DNA of 64,000 nucleotides. It comes from Anseranas semipalmata. Taxonomy: Eukaryota; Chordata; Aves; Anseriformes; Anseranatidae. Positions 23,103-35,815 of this stretch are shown one piece after another. Within the stretch, counting starts at the first letter, position 1; each line of letters opens with the position of its first letter. Made by a program: the position numbers and the translations under genes. The notes below the pieces were generated by a model. The model saw nothing but the letters and a program-made list of their open reading frames with translations, searched no databases and was not told where the DNA came from. Location: the NCBI GenBank assembly GCA_013399115.1, contig VXAA01005254.1:16344-80343 (forward strand). Reading direction: 5' to 3'.

Positions 23103-26100
23103 CACTGGAGAAATGTATGTGAGATGGAGAAGACAGGACAGGGAGTGTGTGTGACAGGGAGTTTCACAGGTTTTCTTTCATTTTTTTAACAATGGACTTC
23201 AGTTCATACTTCATGGTTCCTGTGTCAGATAACTGCCTATTCACACAACGGGGTAAAGGTGACATTATTCCTGTCTTCCATTTCAGGGGGTCTTGAGCGT
23301 CAGGTGAGGTGGGCAGGAAAAAGTAGGGTTGCAGGTCTACAGCTAAGCAGTCAAGCTGTACTTTTGCCATCACTTAGCAACCTCTTTCCATATTTTAGCT
23401 ATTCTTCTCCAAAGTGGAGCTAGCAAACTGGTCCTATGAAAGAATTATTTCCATAGGTTGGCTGGAGTAGCCAACTTCTGATTCACCCTTGTGATAAGAC
23501 AGATCCTCTTTTTCCTGAGCTCTGTTAACCTCTTTAAACATCTCCTTTGCACAGTTTCAGAGAATCCTACACACTGGCTTGGAATGCCATGATCTCTTTT
23601 CAGATGCCTCCAAAATATCAATGTTTTGGTGGGCCAACATAAAGAAAAAGGATGAAGAAACCCTCAGCAAGCTACAGAGATTTCATTAGAATGATGCTGC
23701 TTCACACTGTACCATCAATCAAACATTTTTATGTCCTGAAAATTAGAAAAGATGGAAAAATCCTGAACTCTTTCTTTGTTGTGTTATTTCCTTGTTAATT
23801 GTTCTTTACATCCCTAAGATAAGCAGATTCATAAATAAGAAAGGGTGAAATACTGTAAACAGTGTTCTGTCATGTATGAGAAGTGTGGGAGAGGACACAC
23901 TTTAAAAACCATTAAGATCTTGAAGGACAGAGTCCATGCCCTGGAACCTGGGTACACAAGCAGTGCTGCAGTGAGGAAAAATAAATAAAGTCACAGACAG
24001 TACCATTGCCAGTAAAATACAACAGACAATATCAAGCAAACATTACTGAAAACTAATGAAACACCTGCTCGAGCTGATACTGAACCCCAAAATCCCCAGA
24101 TGGACTCTACTCTCTGGGCACATCTCTGTGCAGGACTCAATATAAGCGTGAATATACATGATGCTAACAAAGTGAATGTTTCTGCAAATCTTTAATTAGG
24201 CGCAAGAAACTCATCCAGGTCTGTCCTTTGTCCCTTGGCATAGTGCTACGACCTGTAAACAGCTAAGGAACTGGTTGCATCCATAGCTCAGAGAATCTCA
24301 GACAGAAAAACAGCCCTGGCACCATTGTCCCTTGTGCAGTTGAAAGGAAAGGGTGGACACCTTGTAGGTGAAAACCTACAAGAGCTTTTCAGGCAACTGG
24401 TGCCTGCACCATTAAAGCTTCCTGAGCATTTTTTAAATATTTCAGTTTTAGTTAACATTGTAATTTTTCATATTGTACCTTATCTGATCATGTATAATTC
24501 CATATACTTCTTGTTAGCAGTCAGCAGAACTAATGAGAGAGCTCTGAATTTATTTTTTTAAAGATTTCTTATTTTTTTGACATATCCATAAGCATAAGAA
24601 GCCCTCCAGTTTTAAGTACTTGCTGTCATCCACTCAATTCCAAGAAATGGGAATCTGTAGCTATGCCAGAGTGCTTTATTAGTATCTAAGCAATCTATAC
24701 AAAACAATTAAAAGGCTCGCCTCGGGTCTTCAAGCTAGCAAACATAGAGAGTTACATTTAAATCTATATTTTATTTGGCAAAGAAATCAGCCCTTATCCA
24801 ATGCAGTCCATAAAATTAGTCAAGCTTAATATGTACTGTTTAGCGGTCTCCTCTCAACTCAGTACAAATATGCACTGAGCCTTACTGCATAAGTACAACA
24901 TGTTCCCTGTGAATATACAAGGAACAGCACAGCCATAGGGACCTACCACATTGATATAGTTTTCTGCTCAAAAAGTACTCTTTATATTTGGGATGAAAAT
25001 GCAGTTACCACATCCACCATGTCTATCTTGCATGTTTTGTCTACATCCATTACACCGAGCATCTTGCTGGATATAAATTTTTAATGCCTAGAGAACCTTC
25101 TCCCAGCTGCAAGCATCATGAATGATAGTCTTACAGTAAGGAGACACTCTAAAAGAAAAAGAAAATGCAATTTGACTAGTAACAAATGCAAAGTCAAAGC
25201 TGTGAAAGACAACAGCTGTTAGAGTCAGAAAGAGAAGACAAATCATTTTACAGTGCCTAGAGTGGAATCACTCTGCATTATTCTAGAAAGCTTGTGCAAA
25301 TGCTACTTCAACATAGGAATAAACAGCATGTCCAGAATAAATGAAATAGGCACAAAGCCTCACACACATTAAATAAAACAATGCCTAATGTGACAGATAA
25401 GATGTGTTGCATTTGGATTGAGGCAATGGTTTTGGAGTAAAGGCTCTTCAGAGCAAAATTGCAGTCTCTGTGGCCCGAATTCATCTCACCAATTCTTGCT
25501 GTTGCACAGCTGGGTGGTTGTTCTAAACTAAGCATCTAGGGCAAGATTCAGTTTAAGATTAAGTTGCCTGCATTTAAGCATCCACATGTAAGTGTCTACA
25601 GGTGCACTAGGTATTTACATCTACCTTATTTAGGGCATGACTCAGTTGCCTCCAATCTGACATCTACATCCATGTTCGATGTCCCTCCTGGCCTTCAGCG
25701 TCCTTTTCAGAAGGGTGAGGTACCCCAGAAGATCTGTGCCATGTCTGCCAGCCTTTTGTAGATGTTCCAGGTCACCTAAGTGTATCCTTCCTCCTACCTG
25801 TCACTACAGACATCTGTCTATCCGCTCCTCAGGTCTAGTTTTGACACAGCCCCCACTGCATAAGTTCAGACTCCTTGAGAATATTTCTAGTTTTTAAGGA
25901 AAAATTGTGAGAATGTGCATAGACCACAATTTAAGAGAAAAAGTATAAACAGTGAAATATATAGAAGCTTTATGAAAGAGCTGGAAGTCAGAAAACGGAA
26001 GCTCAGAAACAAGGATCAACCCATTCAGGGAGCAGCACATGTCCCTTCCTGACTTATGATTGCTGGTCAGCAAAGACTCATCACTGGCTTATTAGGGATG

Positions 26101-29100
26101 GAGAACCTAGTAATGCTTACCCTATGAACTGATTTCTCCCAACTACCTATTGCTCATATGAGACAATATATAACTGCTCAACAATTTAAAGTGGTGTGTG
26201 CCTTGTTTACAGTCTCTTTACATGCATTAAAGCTTATTTGAACAAACTGACACACAGAGGGAGGTTTACACAGAGGGAGGTTTACGCAGCATCTAAAACA
26301 ACCCTTGAATACCCTGTGTTAAGGCTATTGTATACTACAGTCTGTACAGTGGAACCTCAATGCAGCCAGCAAAGCCTAGGAAGATATGCTGCTGAATGTT
26401 GGCTGGATCTCCATTGACTACACAAGGAGCTTAGACACTTGTCATCCATTTAGGTGCTTAATTTCAGATGTCTTAAGATCACCTGGCCATAGTGTCACAG
26501 GCAGATTTACAGTGGCAGGGAGTGATACAGCTTTTGTTGCCCCTCATTTTCCAACCCTAGTCTCCGCTCTATTTGCAGCCCCAGCATCAGTGTAGTGTTG
26601 CGTGGTGATGCAAGTGCTACAAGGCAAAGGAGGAGATGAGTCCTATTGCAGAGGCTGAAGTTACAAGTGGCTGTAGCTACAGTGAGGTGTCACAGCTCCA
26701 CTGTCTTCAGATTTGTTGGTCCATGCCAGGAGGTAGTCCATCCCAGCCAACCTGTTATATCCAGGACCTTCACCATGCCTTCACCAGGTCTGGGTTCAAT
26801 CCCATCTTGAGCTCTCTTAAGAAGAAGACCTTTTCTCCCATTTGTGTCTCCTTCCAGGTTTTGCAAGATAAATATGTTTAAAACATTAAACATTTGGTAA
26901 TTTAAGGCATCTTCACTAAAATTAAAGACAAAAATAATCCTTTCTAGCTTTGTGGCTGAGAGTAATATATGTAGGCTTTTTCTCTATGTAGTATGATTTT
27001 AAATAAGTCTTAATGCGAGGTCTTTGTTGTCTAGCAATTATTTCATTTTTATACCAGAAAATCTGATAATTTTCTTAAAAGATGGCTTTATTCCCTGTAG
27101 ACAATAAAAAATAGTGACTTTTTAAAAGTGTTTTCTATATAATATTGTCATTTTCTTACTGAATACTTTTCTCTTACCTGCTATCTCATCTGAATATATG
27201 GGCAATCATCTTGCTTTATTACTACTTTCTATAATTTAATTTTCAATTTGATTTTTGGACCTTAGCCACTCTTAATATCTCAGAAATTCATTCTTTATGA
27301 TCAGTATTACCGATCTTTTTAACAGCCTCTATCTGCAAACCAATTTCTGATCAAAAAAAGCACATAGTGAGAGAGAAACTAACATCTAATAGTCATCTTT
27401 CCTTTTTTTCTGCATTAACTTATCTCTAAACTTCCTCCGCTTACTCTGTCAGAAGAGACATTTTACTCAGAGGTCTAATATCATAATTCTGTTTTTCTTT
27501 TCCCTCTTCCCTCCTTCCCACTCATAACTTGTAATTTGATCTGTGATACTTTTACCGAAAGAAACAAACAACAACAACAAAAAAACTGGTCTGATTTTAG
27601 TAACTTTCTACCATCCGGTGTTTCACTAAGTAACTCTGCAAAGCTGAGATCCAAATACTCCCAAACTTGGGGGAAAAAAAATCTGATTCATATTCAAGTA
27701 TTTCGGCATTTTGCTATAGAGAAATCCTCCAAAAAGCTGGTGTAGCATATAGCACAAGTCAATGCACTTTTAGATAAAACTTCATTCTTTCCTAAGGTGA
27801 AAAAAGTTAGTTTGCTACTAATAACAGATAAGGGGGAATATTAAGAAGAATTAACACACTCCTGGGCACAGAAACACCTATTGGAAACAAAGCAAGCTGT
27901 TGTAATCACTGTTAAATCTACAGCTGAACCCAATCTTAGTATTTACTTTGCAAATATTATCAGCACTGGTGTCCTGGTGAGAACCAGCAGCCATTTGTGA
28001 TCTGTGTTCCAATTGTCTTTTTTGCTGAACATCCCTTCCTGATATTTGAGTTATTAGCTACCTACTTTGCTGCTGGCTTGTTCTTCCACGACACTTTTGT
28101 TTTTAAAACTGTCTTGGCACAGCACATCTCATGGCATGGATCAGACTTACTGAGGAAGCAGTGGTGACCTATGAATGCTGAAGAATCAGAGACACCTCAT
28201 AATTTGCACAAAACAAGGAAAATAAGACACCTGTTTCAAGACTGAGACCATTAGGAGGACAGGTGACTCATAATGTACTGGATGCAGCCCTCCCCAATGC
28301 AAAACACCCTGCAGCTGAAATGATCAGTTAACAAAATAAGGCAAAGCAGTGAGAGTTTAAAATTAGAAGACATTCAGTTTGCTTGGAAACATTCTGGTAG
28401 CACAGAACTGAAAGCAGACCCGTATAATTTTTGTAAGGTTCAAACTAAGAATGTAAGGAAGTGGTGTAAGGAAAGCAGATCTCTGGACAGAAATATAGGA
28501 AACATCAAGGGCTCTTCAGGCCCATTTTCCCATGACAGGCATTAAGATGAAACTGAAGAATGACAGGACAAAATTCTCTCTGTGCTGTTCAATGAGGGAA
28601 GCCTGGGGGCATGAACTGTATGAGACACATCACTGTTGAAAGGGACACACATCTAGAGTGGGCTCTGCGTTAGCTCATACTTGAAGACCTCCTGCATGTC
28701 TCTCCCCTACATGAATTACGGACCATTTGAAAACAGAGCACAAGGCCATCATAGAAATATATGAGTTCTTATCTGCAAGTTCATATACACACTCTTTGCC
28801 AGGAAGTAAGTTTAATGGGAATCTGTTCTGTGCTATAAGCAGCTGCTATTCTTGAAACTACTTGAGATGGACTTTTTAAAGTCTAATTATTACATATGTA
28901 AGAAATTGTAATTATACTTTCAGTTGCATTGCGCACGGTGTAATTCAATCATCATATGTACAAAAACAATCATTTGCAAATACAAAACAAGCCCACATGA
29001 AAAAAAAACTTTCATTTGTATAGTAAATAGATTGGGCTTAGAAGGCCAAGACAAATTAAATAAACTTTGAAGTTTCCTTCCACCCATTTCACATTAAAGG

Positions 29101-29280
29101 GAGAAAAGAACAAGGAAAGAAAAAACATATTTTGCCAGTTTTGCCTCAAGTTAATGTTTGAGTCTGTCCTTATTTCATATCCCCCATATCCCCTTCAAAT
29201 TTTAAATGACTTGTTTGTCTCACCAGAGCCAAATAGCTTTGATCCTTTAATTCCCTGAATTATTTTTCTGTGTTCTTTGT
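23103..29280. other. Unique AT-rich DNA, no gene seen
   Basis: Six kilobases without a recognisable gene or transposon. It includes a perfect 2 x 16 bp tandem at 26252-26283. Short frames near 25.3-26.9 kb lie in somewhat GC-richer DNA but show no domain. Confidence 0.5.
26252..26283 (+). repeat. Perfect 2 x 16 bp tandem
   Basis: Two exact copies of 'acacagagggaggttt' lie head to tail, and a third partial start follows ('acgcag'). Confidence 0.95.
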
Positions 29281-29640
29281 TTCTCTGCCAATCGCTAATC
29301 CATCTTGTTGTGAACAAACTTAAAAATTTCAGATTTTGCTCTGAATGGCAATACACATTATATGCTTAGCTTTTGCATCCAAGAGGTTTTGAAGACTTTG
29401 TGATTCATTGTATGTGCCAATGAGCATGCTTTTCTAATGCTTTGCAAAAGGGATAATCTTGATGCGTCTGCTGTCATTGTTTCCCTTTTGACTATCATAC
29501 TCTCTTGAGTACCTCTGTCAAACTGACTTCTGTCAGAGCTAATTAATTCCCCTGCGATTGTATCTTTAACAGAAACATTGACTCTTAAAAACCTCTGTCA
29601 TGATGATAACAGTAAACTTGAGAGCTGATCCTCTTAGTGT
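29281..29640. promoter_or_regulatory. Possible conserved noncoding (enhancer-like) segment
   Basis: About 360 bp free of simple repeats and of CR1 sequence, with balanced composition. It contains TAATTAAT at 29540-29547 (homeodomain core) and other AT-rich factor-like words. This is the texture of vertebrate developmental conserved elements, but the call rests on impression, without alignment. Confidence 0.2.
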
Positions 29641-30882
29641 AAACTGGCAAACCTAAGGAGCTGCACCTTCAACTCATGTTGTCGGGAACACCATATGTTT
29701 CAGACATGCCCTGGCAGGGCTATACAGTTATGAATACTTTTCGGCTCTACACTAGATATTTAACCCTCTCTTCTGCCCCAATCCACCTCTTTATTTCTGT
29801 TGCTTCTGTATTGCTCTCCTCCAATACCATTCTTCTCAGCCTCTCACTGACCTACATTTCCTTTTTCTCTTGCAGAAAATTCAGAAATTTATTTCAGAAA
29901 ATTCCTTCATTTCTGCACTACTTTCTAATTTTTGGTTCCATTCTAGCTGTTCCTCCTGATTTTTAAAATTGTGTGATATATTGCCTACAACAAATGCACC
30001 AGCTTCCTCTTCTGCAGCTGGTTACCTTCCAGTCTGGCTTCCCATATTTCTACTCTACTGAAGCAACTCTCACTGAAGTCTCCAGGTCCCTTTTCAAAGC
30101 CAAACATGAGGACATTTCCTTTTCTTTTGCTTTAGATATGATTCAACATTTTATCCTTTACTCCAATATTTTATTTTTATGCATATTTGAAATGATGCTC
30201 TTTCCTAGGTCTTTGCTTGACTTCTGCAGCAGTCCTGAAGGAGGTAATTTCCCTTAGAAGAGTCCCCAGGTTCCTAAACTGGACATTTACAAACACCTCT
30301 TAAAGATCTACTTTATGCTTACTTTAGTGGATCAGTTATCTGAATCAGGACTTCATGGACCACGAACTGTCCATTTTTAGAGATGCAAAAAGTATATAGC
30401 ACATAGTAAGAATTTTTCAATTATTTTGTTATGAATGTGTTGTGAATTCTCAGTTTCCACAAGGTAATTTCTATAGAGTGGAAATACTTCCCATATATTA
30501 TAAGAATCATTTTTAAAAGTTTGCCTCCCTGGACAAGGAAGTCTAGACAAGAGAAGGATTTTTTTATTTCCTCCTTGTGTATTAAGACAGAGAAACAAAA
30601 TATCACAGCTGACTGGAAAGTTCTTGTTGTCTATTCAGACTGCAAAACCAATAACAAGGACATGCAGTCATGAAAATCAGGTTACAATAATAAAGAATAT
30701 ATAGAGATAAAATACATCCTAAAAGAAGAAAATTAATGCCTGTGACAATGCTCAGACTTTTAGGAAACAGAAAAAATGGCTGCAGGACTTTCAATTCCTG
30801 AAACAGAGATGAATTAAATACAAATTCTAATGTCAAAGAATGAGAGAATAAAGTGACTGTGGAAACATTTGTAAGCTTGAGG

Positions 30883-30900
30883 AAAAAAAAAAAAAAAAAA
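30883..30900 (+). repeat. A18 homopolymer
   Basis: Eighteen A bases with no retrotransposon body recognised upstream. Confidence 0.95.
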
Positions 30901-31762
30901 GAACATGTTCTGTCCAATGAAAAGTGCAGATGCAAATGTGAATTGGTTACTAAGAGAAACCAGCATTGGAGATTGTCATTATAACGATGCAACATAAATG
31001 ATCACATACAGATCTAGAAACACAGCAAGTAAATTGCTGTATTTTTTCCCAAGCTATTAAAGAAACCATTTCAAACATGGTGGTGCAGACACATTAATAG
31101 ATTAATCCAGTACAAATTATTTGCACAAAATGGCTTGCTATAGAAAAAGTGCATCTCTAACCTCTCTATATGTTAATCTTTGTGCAACTGCTCCTCCACC
31201 TTTTGTGTATAGGTAATACAAAATATCTTGATGGGGAAAGGAGGGTGGAAGTTGCTAATCAACAACAGGCATTATTTTAAAGTACTGTTTCAATATTTAT
31301 GATATAACCTGAAAGAAAATCAAACACAGACTGAAGTCTGCTATGTGTCTCTGTCCCCCTTAATTCAAGCCAAAGAATGGCCAATGAAAAGATACACAGT
31401 CTCTCAATGTTTTTATCAAAGCCTGGACAGCCCGACATTGTCTTTTTCCATATTTCTTTCTGACAGTGCTAATTACAAAAATGTACTTACAGAAAAAAAT
31501 CTTTGGCCAGATGCTGATCTCAGGCGGCCAAGTGCAAATCTAGAGTAATCTGATCGCTCCTGAGAGCATAAGTCCAGAATTACACTGGTATACCTAACAG
31601 TTCAATCTGGTCCCAAGTTTTAATAACTTGTGAACCCCTCCTGGTCAGTTTTTTCCCATTGTCTTCTAGTGTATGAAGTCCAAAAATAGGAAAGTTATTC
31701 TGATGTTTTAGATGATGATCTACTTTATTATTGAATGCACTGAAAAAGGACACTTACTATAG

Positions 31763-31789
31763 AATAAATAAATAAATAAATAAATAAAT
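31763..31789 (+). repeat. (AAAT)n microsatellite
   Basis: Between six and seven AATA-phase units on the plus strand, uninterrupted. Confidence 0.93.
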
Positions 31790-33253
31790 TTCTAAGTCAG
31801 AGATTTCATTGTTACACTTGTCATTTCTGCAAAATATAGTCTTCAAGAAAAATATGAGAAGAGCTAATAAAAACTGGGAATAATTTTTTTCTTAAGGTTA
31901 ACATTTCTGAAATTTGTTTATCACTTTCTGTTTCAAAGAGGATTTGTTAGCTTAGTATTTTAAATCAAAACATTAACCCTCAAATGACCAGCTGAATACT
32001 CAAAATTCTCTGTGCTGATGAGGTAGGAGTCTGATTGTCTCCTTTACAAACAGACTCATCGTGAATGTACAGTCAGCATCCAGGTTGTTGTGCCTGCCAC
32101 TAGAATACAGATAGCAAATAAACAGGGCAGAAAGCGTATAGGGAGAGATTCTTTAACAGGCTGAGTGATTTCTCTAGAACTCATTATTTTAATAATGAAC
32201 ACAGCCCATCCATGACAGACACAAGACTGAATTTTTATGCAAATGTATTCATCAGTTCTGGAACTAGTCTAGCCCTAGAAAGCAAATTAACAATTTCCGT
32301 TAAGAAATATAATACATTTACACACACTAAAAAAGGGAGGAAGTGCTTTCTCCTTAGTAGTTGAAAAGGTCTGAAATATAGTTTATGGTTGAAAAATGTC
32401 CTTCCATAAGTAAGAACTATACCATAGCAACAGTTGTTATTTTGGGGGTATAATGTTCTAGTTTGAGCACAACAAATACTGGATGATTGTGAAAAATAAT
32501 ACATTGAATAATTTGAGTAACAGCAATGTTATACATCAAACATCATTCATCACTGATTAAGTTCTAAAAATGTGTGGACAGAGACACTGAAACATTACAT
32601 TCAAATTTCTAAAGATACATCAGCTGCAAAAACTATGAATCCTAATAGAAGCACTGTAGTGAGGTACATTAATTATGCAAGGTTATAAAGTAAGTTTGAT
32701 TCGTTTATAAGTGTTCCTGCAGGACCTACCTGTTATGACGAGAAAGTCTGAATGACTCCACTATAGTGAACAGGGATGTGAAAAGCAAATATGTTATTTA
32801 TCAGCTTATCCCAGGGGTTTGGAGAACATACTTCCACATTTTTTTTTAAGGGGAAATACTCAGGCAGAACTGCAGCATTTTAACAAATATCCAGAACTAT
32901 ATCTAGTAAAGGGTAATAATATCTATTTTTAGTCCAACTTGGGGGTTATGCAAACACAACCAGCCACTTTGTTATGATACAAATGAGACCTGTTACCTTA
33001 TTTGGAGACAGAAGGATGCACCAAGGAAACTGTGCCACTGCCCCACTGTGCAATTCCACTAGCATCAGCTCCGCCATGTCCACCCTTGGTATCCATTCAT
33101 TCCTCAAAAAGGATGTTTTCTTTTATCCTTCCCTTCTAGTTTTATGGCTGGCTAAAGCTAGTCCAAGACAGTGCATCTGCCAAAAGGCTCTAGGAATTAT
33201 ACAGCTGTGGAGCAGACCACACTGGCAAACTAACACTGAACTAGCCCAGAGGG

Positions 33254-33271
33254 AAAAAAAAAAAAAAAAAA
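33254..33271 (+). repeat. A18 homopolymer
   Basis: Eighteen A bases inside the longest ATG-started frame of this area, which argues that the frame is not coding. Confidence 0.95.
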
Positions 33272-33805
33272 GTTTTTCTACCAGATCAGTGAGTCACTCA
33301 TATTCAAACTATTTTTGTGGGATCACGAGTATCAGAGCAAGAGGCAAAGTGGGAACACCATGCCAAGGCTGGAGAAGGATGGGACTGCTTCTTCAACCTC
33401 TGTGTAGCGTTATGTCAGCTTAAACTGCCCAGGAATGTCACACTGCTTCATCCTTGCAGACCCTTTAGGAAAAATGAGCTCACCTTCTATGTCCAAGAAT
33501 TACAAAAATCATCTTTCTGTGTGTAATCTAATACCTCAAAAACTAACATATCCCTTTAGGGAACCACATCAGCCATACTGCTTCAATCTTTTCCTTCAGA
33601 TGGATGCAGATAAAACTTCTTTTCCGTAGCAGTGGCAAGAGAATGCACACTGCATTTTTCTTAGAGACCAAAGAAGATCCTTTGGTTAGAGAGCTTTTTT
33701 TACTCTTCTTAGCAGGTTATTTATATGCCAAACAAAGAAATAAATAGATCGTTTCCACAATAACCAAGCTAGTTGCAAATTTGGGTTGAATTTTGCTTTC
33801 GATAT

Positions 33806-33875
33806 TTTTAAATATCCAAAAAAACCCAAACAAACAACAACAACAACAACAACAAACATTTAAAAATATCCAAAG
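33806..33875 (+). repeat. (CAA)7 tract flanked by near-identical direct repeats
   Basis: A CAA array (pure at 33835-33855, CAAA-like at the edges) lies between two copies of 'aatatccaaa' (33811-33820 and 33865-33874). Each copy is preceded by T/A-rich sequence of the form TTTAAA. The arrangement resembles a target-site duplication around a tail-only insertion, but can also be slippage in A-rich DNA. Confidence 0.8.
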
Positions 33876-34103
33876 TTACTTGTTTGACTATATTCCAAAT
33901 GTTTTATTTGGTAGCACTTAGAAAAAAACAGCTAAAGAAACAAAGCACAAAAACATATGCACCCAAATTGTTGGAGACAGAAACAAATTTTTCTCTTTCG
34001 TGAGAGGATCTGAAACCATGTCTCCTCTAAAGCAAAGTAGCTACAACATTGTAAGGTAGTATTCTAGAGAGGTTTGTTCACATTCTTTCCCACTGATTCT
34101 GTT

Positions 34104-34136
34104 TTTAAGTAGTCCATACAAAATGGACTACTTAAA
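34104..34136. repeat. Perfect inverted repeat, 14-bp stem, 5-base loop
   Basis: 'tttaagtagtccat' (34104-34117) and its exact reverse complement (34123-34136) are separated by ACAAA. A cruciform or RNA hairpin is possible. The stem is too short for a microRNA precursor, and no transposon termini or target duplication were identified. Confidence 0.95.
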
Positions 34137-34235
34137 TATTCATTAATCTAGTGAGAAGGGAAAGCTCTTAAAGCACTTTCCAGGAAGGTGACAAAGCTGG
34201 GCTCAAATCCATGTTGTTCTGATTCACCGCAGAAA

Positions 34236-34295
34236 TTTGAATCAAGGTCTATCTTTTTGAATCAAGGTCTATCTATTTGAATCAAGGTCTGTCTT
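34236..34295 (+). repeat. Tandem repeat, 3 x 20 bp
   Basis: Three 20-bp units start at 34236, 34256 and 34276, each beginning 'tttgaatcaaggtct'. They differ at one or two bases near the end, so the array is fairly recent. It lies 100 bp from the hairpin at 34104. Confidence 0.96.
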
Positions 34296-35550
34296 TTCTC
34301 AGAAATTTATCCTAACCATCCTAACCAATAAGTTTTGTTGTTGTTTGCTTCTTCTTCTTTTTTTTTTTTTTTTACTCTTTTTTATTGTCCTAGTGAACAT
34401 TAGCCTCTACAAGATGGAAGAGAATCAGCAAAAGATGTTGCACACAAAATAGAGAATAACTTGGTGGCTAAGTGATCCTGGAACATGCAAATTCAGTCTC
34501 TGCAGGCTGTCTCCCATGGATGAAATGGACAAATTCACCAGCTAGAGGGCATACAACCACAGTACAATGATCCTTTCCTCTGTCACACCCTCAGTTTTGC
34601 AGTTATACATACATATATATATATATATATACACATATATATACATATATATAGTGCTTTGATCCTTATGTTAGAGTTCAGCCCTAAAACAGAAAACAGT
34701 AATTATTCTTCTGACAACACATAAGACAACTGCTTAATATCCTTAAAAGGGCAGAATGTGACCCTGAAATAAGAAATAGAAATGGCCATAAGAAATCTTA
34801 GACTTAAATTTATCTCAGTGTTTGGATTTCTGAGGCAATGCCCAGCTGAGCAGTAGAAGCAGTCTGCAGAAATGTTCACCTTTCACTTCAAGCCCTATAA
34901 AATGGCAAAAATGTTAATATACCATGTTTATGTTAATAAATTAAATGTTAATATATGTTAACTGCTAATACAGTAGTGCTGTTAGGAACTGATTCTGTCT
35001 GCTACCAACAACTGTGCTGGCAGAATCAAGCCACCACTCTGGGACACATATGTTAGTCTGAGGCTATTGAAGGATAAAAGAGAAGATTACTTGCCATGGC
35101 TACCATATCCAAAACTAAAGGAACACTTCAGAAAAAAAGATACCAGTATTTCAGCTCACATAAAAAATTAGATCCTCTGTTCTTTTTCCTTCATTACACA
35201 GGGGAAAGATAAAACCAAAAGCATATCTTGAACAGTAACATACTGTCTTAGACTTTTGTATTCTGAAACATCAACTATTTCATTTTTTTAAGGTGCAATT
35301 AGTACAGTTAGGTGAATGCTTTAAATGCCTCAGATAATTCTGACAGAATATTAGTTCAGGATACCTTGGAAACCTTTTTAAAAATAAAACATAAAAAGCA
35401 GGGCTTTACTCTGAAACCAAGTCTATTTGTCTGGAGGAAGAGCAAGTCACATTCATGGCATTCAGCCAGAAACACCAGGTTACAGTGCAAGACCTGAGAG
35501 GAGCAAGTTTTATGCTCTTCCCTGTGCGTCAGTACATTAACTTGATAGGA
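34296..35550. other. Unique AT-rich DNA with T16 and AT-dinucleotide runs
   Basis: Contains T16 (34358-34373, after CTT units) and an AT/AC dinucleotide stretch at 34605-34653. No gene is recognised. Confidence 0.55.
34605..34653 (+). repeat. (AT)n with ATAC interruptions
   Basis: Almost 50 bp of alternating AT broken by occasional ATAC steps. Confidence 0.93.
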
Positions 35551-35559
35551 AAGAAGCCA

Positions 35560-35815
35560 CCAGGAGCCACCAGAAGACCTGACCTCTCTGCCGAGAACAA
35601 TAAGCAAAAGTGCAGCCAGTGATGCAGAAAACAGCAAGCAGGACTAGATCAGCGCCGCCCCGGGGGCTTTCTGCCCCTGCACGGTCCCAACCCACAACAG
35701 AGAGGCAGTGATCATCAGAAATCTCAGAGGTGCCCAGCACGGCCAGGCAGCACAGCCTCCTCTCTGACCTGCATACTACTCCCAGTGACGTCTCGTCCTC
35801 CACCCTCTAGCACCA
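35560..35815. promoter_or_regulatory. Local GC-rich patch, possible regulatory element
   Basis: About 250 bp stand out from the AT-rich surroundings. They include a GC core near 35653-35670 with 'gcgccgccccgggggc' and a TGACGTC word (CRE-like) near 35787. Both strands have open frames here, but the minus frame that looks like a signal peptide (upper end 35637) starts at TTG, not ATG. It could be a small CpG-containing enhancer or promoter, or an unrecognised repeat fragment. Confidence 0.2.

Larger units (their letters stand above)
29641..33800. other. Unique DNA with short A and AAAT runs
   Basis: Holds A18 (30883-30900), (AAAT)6-7 (31763-31789) and A18 (33254-33271). A 149-codon ATG frame at 32974-33423 reads through the last A run as poly-Lys and has no domain. 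Clustered open frames at 29676-30257 are T-rich and hydrophobic and are not recognised. Confidence 0.5.

Noticed and set aside
30603..30995. 130-codon minus frame with poly-Phe
   Set aside because: Caused by the A18 run at 30883; no family resemblance.
32974..33423. 149-codon ATG frame on plus
   Set aside because: It runs through an A18 tract as poly-Lys, has no domain, and its length is within chance for 64 kb.
34104..34136. Hairpin considered as a microRNA precursor
   Set aside because: The stem of 14 bp is far too short for Drosha/Dicer processing.
35356..35637. Minus frame starting like a signal peptide (LFSASLAALLLIVLG)
   Set aside because: The first codon is TTG, not ATG, and there is no early in-frame ATG. 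No homology recognised.
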